Assembly: GCF_050947875.1 (NCBI RefSeq)
Contig: NC_134572.1
Location: 130,422,605 to 130,486,604, forward strand
DNA length: 64,000 bases
Direction: 5' to 3'
Source: Dermacentor variabilis
Taxonomy: Eukaryota; Arthropoda; Arachnida; Ixodida; Ixodidae
The notes under the pieces: model-generated
The model's database searches: none
What the model saw: only the letters and a program-made list of their open reading frames with translations
What the model was told of the DNA's origin: nothing
Position numbers and translations under genes: made by a program
Shown here: positions 57,852 through 64,000 of the stretch, piece by piece
How the letters are laid out: the number at the start of each line of letters is the position of its first letter
Position numbering within the stretch: the first letter of the stretch is position 1

Positions 57852-58085
57852 TGGTGGCATAGTGTCGTTGGCGTCACGTTGCTAAGCCAGAGGCCAGGGG
57901 GTTGAATCCCGGCCGTCAGGGCCACATTTTGATGGGTGGGTCATTCTAAAACGCCCATGCAGAGTGCATTGGGTGCACGTTAATGAACCGGAGAAGATCA
58001 AAATTAATTAGGAGTCCTCCGCTACGCTGTGTCTTATAATGTTATCGTGGTTTAGGCAAGTAAGGTCTCAGAATTTAATCATAAG
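57852..58085 (+). repeat. Ruka-like SINE, + strand
   Basis: A head with TTGGCGTCACGTTGCTAAGC and GGGTTGAATCCCGGCC is followed by the shared body (GCATTGGGTGCACGTTAATG, ATTAATTAGGAGTCCTCCGC, TTATCGTGGTTTAGGCAAG). It is near full length in the opposite orientation to the copy at 23819. Confidence 0.75.
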
Positions 58086-58089
58086 CTCT

Positions 58090-58950
58090 GTCTGTCTCTG
58101 GAACACATTCCAACGGGTTTTTTAAAAAAAAGTACTTCCAATTGACCCGCACGGAATTTGTTTGTCTGTTCAATCTGATGTCACACAGTTCGATCTAATG
58201 ATGCTTCTGCCTCTGTATAGCATATGTGGTGGCGAAGAGGGGCAATACGACATGCAGACATCGACGTCCGTTCAATGAAGCAATATTTTAGTGAAAGTAT
58301 ACACAACTTGGTGCAAGTCCGAAATACGTGAAAATGTGGGCCCATTGGTTGGAACGCGTCAACACTCTGACAAAATTAAAGGGGCTTTAAGATGGTGTCA
58401 GACGAGGAAAGGCTGGCGATGCAGATAAACGTTTCCACGTTTCCATTGTTTTATTTCTTGCGTAAATGTTTTGTACATGTTGCTATTGTGTGTAAACGCC
58501 AAATGAGTTCTATAATATTATTTGTGGCATGCAACGAAGACAAAAAGGGATCGTGACCCAGAAGTTGGAGCACCGGGATACTATGCTGGAAATCATAGGT
58601 TGACCACATTTATTTTGTTGAAGATGTCCCAAACTAGCCGAAACAGCAAACTATCACAAGGTGCCTGGATTGGGGCCATGAATACGTCACATTAGGGTAG
58701 AACGACAGACAGAATTTCCTGTTCTCCTGTCGCATGCGCCGCCGTAGAGATACAGCTTTATGGTCACACGAAGAACAGTGCGAAGAATAGAAGGACTTCA
58801 GTTGATTGGTTGATTGATTGATCGATTGACTAATATTGATGAAATAAAGAAAAAGAGATGTTATTAAAACAATTCTGGTCTAAACAACAAGGTTATTTTC
58901 AGCAATGAACGCTTTGTTACCACGCACTCAAAGCGTCACCCACGAGCTTG
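58090..58950. other. Anonymous DNA
   Basis: A (TTGA)n-like patch lies at about 58801-58830. Nothing else is recognisable. Confidence 0.3.
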
Positions 58951-59039
58951 TTGTATCCTGCCCCCAACAAATGAACCCGCCATGATCTGCCGGTGAACCA
59001 GCGACCTGATCCTTGGCACTACAAGACAGAAGAGAAGGA

Positions 59040-60220
59040 GGAGGACGTGGAGCAGATAAAAAGGTAGGGGAAAGAGGGGGAGGTTAGTCACTCTAAGTAC
59101 ACGATGGCTACCCTGTAATAGACATAGGGGTGAATGGGATAAAAGGTGATGGAAAGAATAAAAACAATACAGAAAAAATGCGAACAATTACGCGAGGTCG
59201 GCCGCACAATTCATAGGTCTTTAGGAATCTGAGCTGAGAATTTAACGCCTTGAGTGCCGAAACCGGCCTGGACTAGTGTCGCAGTACTTTTTCTTCCGTC
59301 AAGGAGCGATCGTACAGGTTTAAGAGCGTGGTCAGAAGCACTTTTCTTGCCACACTGTAACTGGGTCAGTCGTAGACGGGATGCTTAATTTTCTACTCGC
59401 AACCAAAGGTATTTTAAGCAGGGCTATCAGCCATTCCATTGCGTAAGGAATAGACTTTAGTGAAGTGTTGCTTCCGCTCGTTATACCCCTGATGGAAGAC
59501 GGAATTGCAGACGTAGATCCAATTCGTGGAGACGTGCGTGGGTAAATTCACACGTGTTCCACTGAGTCCGTGTAAGTTCGCGTGGGAGCGAGCGAAGCCT
59601 TGCGGCTGCATTTGTCATAGACAATGGTATTGGCATACACCGTCGAGGGCCGATCCGGAAGCGTTATCAGCACTGTCATTACCAGGAATCCAGCAGTGAT
59701 CCGGTAACCACTGGTAAATGATGTTGTGCCCTTTGTCGATTGCGTGCTGAAGCAGTCGAATATCTCCGCTTAACTACATGTTAGGTCCGTGACTGAACGG
59801 GGACAGCAGAGACTGGAGAACTGCCTTCGAGTCACAAAAGATGGACCATGACTGTGCGGATTCGTGACCAAAAAGGATGGCTGCGATTCCTGCAGCCGTC
59901 GATTATGTGATGTGAGATTTCTTAAGTTGAGTGACGATAAATTTCGCGGGAATCGCCGCTGCTCCAGCTGAACCTTTGGAAGAATCGTAACCGTCCGTGA
60001 TAACGTGTCAGCATTCAGTCTGATTTTCATGGAGAACAACGTACTGTTTGTTTCGTGGCAAAATATGTCATCTTCATTTTCTTTTTAATGCCGGGAATGA
60101 CAGAAATGGCTTGGAGTAGATAGAGGCACCACAGTGGTAGTGCTGCAGGCGTGAAGTTCGACGGTAAAGGTCCAGGTTGGCAACGATAGTCCTGCTAAAC
60201 TGTGAACGAGGACAAAGCAT
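59040..60220 (-). pseudogene. RNase H LINE ORF2 C-terminal half, minus strand, degraded
   Basis: On the minus strand the RNase H domain is readable: ITDGYDSSKGSAGAAA with the first aspartate, WSIFCDSKAVLQSLLSPFS with another, and QWLPDHCWIPGNDSADNA with the terminal His-Asp region. Stops interrupt it (after SHIT and after GPNM). After a decayed C-terminal region comes the family 3' UTR at 59040-59130 (GGGTAGCCATCGTGTAC, TAACCTCCCCCTC). The domain order matches the copy at 50362-51511. Its 5' limit is uncertain. Confidence 0.8.
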
Positions 60221-60502
60221 AGTCCCTGACCTACCGAGGTGAACACACGAGTGAAGAAGCAGTTGTTATTTGAGGAAAAAAGCCTAAAATGGCTAATTGC
60301 GCGATGGCCTTGAAAAAAAAAGACGGCGTCTAGTTGAGTGGCACAGAAAAAAAAACACGTAACCTTCTCCGAGCAACGGTGGGTGGAGATGAGAACGAGC
60401 GGAGCACGCTGGCAGAAAAAACGGATGTTGCATTGTTGACGTCACGCAGCGGCGGCTGCGGTTGTGGCGACAGTCGACTACGAAGGGAGAGAGACGGCAA
60501 TG

Positions 60503-60685
60503 GAGGACGCTCGCCCGGGGCATAGCCAATTTCGTGGTAGGCCTCGGAAATACGCAACGACTGAGGATGCTCGCCAGGCCAGAGACAAGGTGCGACGTGC
60601 GAAGCGGTGGGATCAAGGCGTTTGGCCGCGAGTGCTGCTTCCTCTGCTGAAAGGATGCAACGTAACTGTTTTCGGCTTGTGTTAG
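60503..60685 (+). CDS. Short ORF with AT-hook, unidentified
   Basis: An ATG in good context (GGCAATGGAG) opens MEDARPGHSQF followed by RGRPRKYATTEDARQARDK and a basic run VRRAKRW. The ORF ends in a stop after VFGLC. RGRPRK is a canonical AT-hook (minor-groove binding). The upstream 150 bp is CpG-rich and includes TGACGTCACG, a CRE-like palindrome. A GTAACT that could serve as a donor follows GGATGCAAC. It may be the first exon of a small DNA-binding protein or part of a DNA transposon. I cannot identify the family. Confidence 0.3.
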   Translation, partial: EDARPGHSQFRGRPRKYATTEDARQARDKVRRAKRWDQGVWPRVLLPLLKGCNVTVFGLC

Positions 60686-60689
60686 GCAT

Positions 60690-63600
60690 TTGTAACATTT
60701 ACTGGTGACAAGCATGCTGCCCCTTTAGATAGTACATTAAGTGGTCGCATGTGTCGTTGAGGAGATCGACCTAACTGCGGCTCGTTGTGTCTTGGATGAA
60801 GTCTGACCCCTCCGATCGTATAACTTAATGCATTACTAAGTGTGCAGGTTGCTTTCGCCTTCACGTTTAACAGGAATATAACATGCTGCCCAATTTTATT
60901 GTTTTTCTATTGTGTTGGTTGTTATATTTTTAGAGTTTCATAAGGAGCTGCCCACGGCAATTTCTTATGCAATGAACAATGCCGAATTTTATTTTATAAT
61001 TCTAATCGACATCTTATTTAAGAAGATTAGACAGTCTAGGAAGGTTGCATCTTTATGAAATTTTTTTACAGTTCTCACGAAACAATTATTTAAAATGGTC
61101 AAAGCGCTCTGAGGTGCGCGCCGAATGATGCTTTTGCTGTTTCGTCTACCATGCCCACGGAAATATTTCACAAAATCTATAACAATCAAATATGTTTCCA
61201 TACTCGAATGAAAAACTTTATGATTCAGATAATGTTTCATATATAGTTTCCTGAAGATTATGTAAATTTCACAAACACAATTTTTTTTTTAACAGCGGCT
61301 TCTTAATCTCAACGCTATTGAGCATTTTTGCCACGCCGTACGCACACCCACAGCACTTTTGAGACCTGAACAAAGCTAATAACAGCTTTCGTTATAGTTC
61401 TTAGCCCTAAGTGAGTAATTAAACACTTATATTTAAAGAAAATGAACAACAATTATAAAACAAATATATACGTGACCTCAAGGCCTAGCAAATAAGTTCG
61501 TACAGCTCGTTGCTCCTGATAAAAATTAAGAAACACGTCTAGACAGGACTACCGTAACATGGGCTTCATTTTTTGTAGACATCATCGATCACCGAGAGAG
61601 AGTCTATAATAAGGGCACAAATGACCTGTCTAGTAGACCCACAAGTGGCACCAGAAAATGCGGGTAACTGTGCCAAAAGAAACGCGCGTTTTTTGTTGTT
61701 ACGCGCGAATTGTTATCCAAGCAACCTACTGTGATAAAAAAACAGCAGTCACAATGAGTACGCAAAGACCTACAGAAAGATCTCAAGTAAAATGCACTTG
61801 GCGATCCTCACCCTCCGTCAAAATCAGAACAGATGCAGCCACACCGCAATAAAGAAAGAAAACAAAAGGAACCAGTGGGGCCTCTGAATATTTATGAAGC
61901 TCATGGCCGAACGCGTCGAAGCTGACCGAGCAGCTCGCCCTAACGAGCGATACAACAGTCATTACAGCTGGCAGCTCATTACAGTTGTATCAAGAGGAAG
62001 GGCGGCGTCAGCATGTCTCTTGTTTCTGGCAAGCCTATTTGTAGTTCACGGCTTGTCTACGTGCACTTGTCACTTGCTCCACATCTCATGGACATTTGCG
62101 CGGACTGAGCTCTGATGAGCGTATTAGCGCTTCATAAAAGCCAATACTGAAGAGCGTTCCTTTTGCAGATGTATACGGCCAGAAGAATGGAACTAGTCAA
62201 ATAGAGAAAAAAGAAGCACAGCAGACTCGTGCGTTCTTGCAGAATCGCAGCCCAATGTCTAGTAAGGTCATTTCTTTAGAGAAGTCGCATCGCTGTTAAG
62301 GCTGGTAAATACATCAAAACACCCTGACCCACATGACACATTACATTAATTGAATTTCTTTGAAATAGAAACTCGGTGTCACATTTGGAAGAAAGAGAAA
62401 AAGATGCTTGCAATGCGTCTGTCAGTGCAGTAAATGATATACCGCGCAGGCATATACAGTTATTACGCACGATTCAACGTCTGCATGCATATGAGACAAT
62501 ACGTGCCCATCATTTCCACGAAATGTGAATTCGTTGGAACTGCAAATGAAAGGCGTAAGAATCTTATTTCTCAATCCTTTGCTATAGAAGTACACGTTTG
62601 AGGTGAGGCTGAACGCGTCAGCTACCGAGAACCCACCAGAACATTTGTTACTTCTCGCTTGCTCTTCTGTATTGATACGGCTTCTGGAAATACAATTGCT
62701 CTTCAATGATATACTGCATTTGCAACAACCCTATCGTCTTTTTCTCTGTGTTCATCAGAATCTTATGCTACAAGTTAGCTAAGCCATTAAGAGAACACGT
62801 TAAGACGAAGCTTTACCTTCGGCGCAGCTCCGATAAAATGTGTTGGTTTTGAGATAGAAAGTTAAATACTAGTGATCGGCGAAACGAAATAGTAATTTAA
62901 GGGTTAAGTTAATTAAAATAAATTAAAATCTCAGTTTGAAAAATACGGAAGCAGGATGTTTACAAATTTGTAGCTCTGCATCAGGAACAACTATAGCACT
63001 GCTATAAACGGCATCGGTTAGAGCATCCAAGCCGGACGAACTCGATTTAACAATTTATATCGTACGTGCATTTGTTACCTTGTTTACAAGGGAATTGAAA
63101 ATTTTTCTGCTCACATATTAATGATCTGTTTGAAAATCATGTATGATTGATCAATGCTGTCCACTTTAGATGCATTAATATATGCAGTTTAATAAATTGC
63201 AATATTGTTTTTAATGCTGAGTTAGAGTTTTAAACTTGATATCATCGCTTTATAAAAAGGTGCGATATTCAACAATCTGTATTTAGTCATTGACGGAATA
63301 AATCGCAAGTTTGCCTGCGGCAGTCACTAGCCTTCATCTTTTACTTTCAACTGCAAAAAGCTCCATAAAATTTGGGGCCGTGGTTGCCGAGAAAAACGAT
63401 TTCTTCTTTCCGATGTATTTATACAGAAACACAAGAACTAAAGCTTCCTCTTAAGCGCCTTTTTGATCCTGCAGCTCTGGGTGATATTAATTTCTGAACG
63501 GGATGCCTTCACTGTCTTAACCTAATGCGTCGTTTCTGTTCTCTTTTTATTCCTTAAAAAGAGTATTTGTCGACTAGATGAGTCTTCTGTGCTCAGCGAT

Positions 63601-64000
63601 GAGCATTCCATGTTCGTGTTAAGTCTGATGGCGGCTGTAAATGAAGGCAGTGTGGCTGCAGTCGTCGCGCACGGGGGCAACCTTGTGCGATATGTGCGAA
63701 GCTCGCACAATGTGACTACGTGACTTATATATTGGTCAGTACGTTGGTTGAGGCAGCCCCGAGGTTCCAAAAAGAAAGGGCCGCTTTCGTTTAGGCAATT
63801 CGCAAGCTACGAGGAATTGAGATGAATGAAATTGGTGGAAAAAGGCTAGCATCTGTAGAAATGCTACTAACCCATTTATCTTTCGCCAAAGAAACGAACA
63901 AGTGCGAACCAACAATGCGTATGCGAGTGTAAGTTTCACCAACCGAGTTGGTCTTTATATAGTTTCTTTTTTTTTCTTTTTGACAACCACACGTGTTTCC
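60690..64000. other. Anonymous AT-rich DNA
   Basis: Only short ORFs with no recognisable domain are present and no repeat is evident, apart from homopolymer runs (for example the T run at 61281-61290). I see nothing further to annotate. Confidence 0.35.

Overview
The window looks like nuclear DNA of an ixodid (hard) tick. This is judged from repeat content: several copies of a tRNA-derived SINE that resembles the tick Ruka family, many 5'-truncated non-LTR retrotransposons, a degenerate Ty3/gypsy element, and very long CA/GT, GTAT and AT microsatellites. Widely spaced exons with GT-AG and GC-AG borders rule out a bacterial or phage origin. The species is not determined.

One host gene can be read with confidence. 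Four + strand exons (1484-1701, 4304-4439, 7090-7476, 11000-11127) encode most of a beaten-path (Beat) family immunoglobulin protein. They give the N-terminal Ig domain split over two exons, the second Ig domain in one exon, and a short last exon holding a hydrophobic C-terminal anchor and the stop. The signal-peptide exon must lie upstream of the window. Reading phases agree at the first two junctions (0 and 1). The second intron uses a GC donor (AG|GCAAGT). The third junction is less certain.

The rest is mostly transposon-derived or anonymous. The main elements are: a complete but dead Ty3/gypsy element on the minus strand (40045-44858; 160-bp LTRs, ATAT target duplication, in-frame stops, frameshifts, no visible protease active site); an RNase H-bearing LINE family (50362-51511 +, 45195-45690 -, 59040-60220 -, 18295-18540 +) with further isolated 3' tails; another LINE with RT and RNase H remnants (29650-31210 +); RTE-like remnants (54300-55215 +, 32390-32790 -, and short tails); CR1/L2-like 3' ends (24230-24560, about 21640-21860); SINEs; a 78-bp-arm perfect hairpin at 6179-6338; a TIR/foldback element at 31243-31408; several minisatellites; and a perfect 73-bp tandem duplication at 36493-36638.

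Two weak candidates for other host coding sequence are noted: a minus-strand signal-peptide-like ORF ending at a GTAAGT donor (33753-34003) and a + strand AT-hook ORF (60503-60685). I found no rRNA, bona fide tRNA, CRISPR array or operon-type structure, and no evidence for a new multi-gene system. The most informative points are the Beat gene structure and the unusual repeats.
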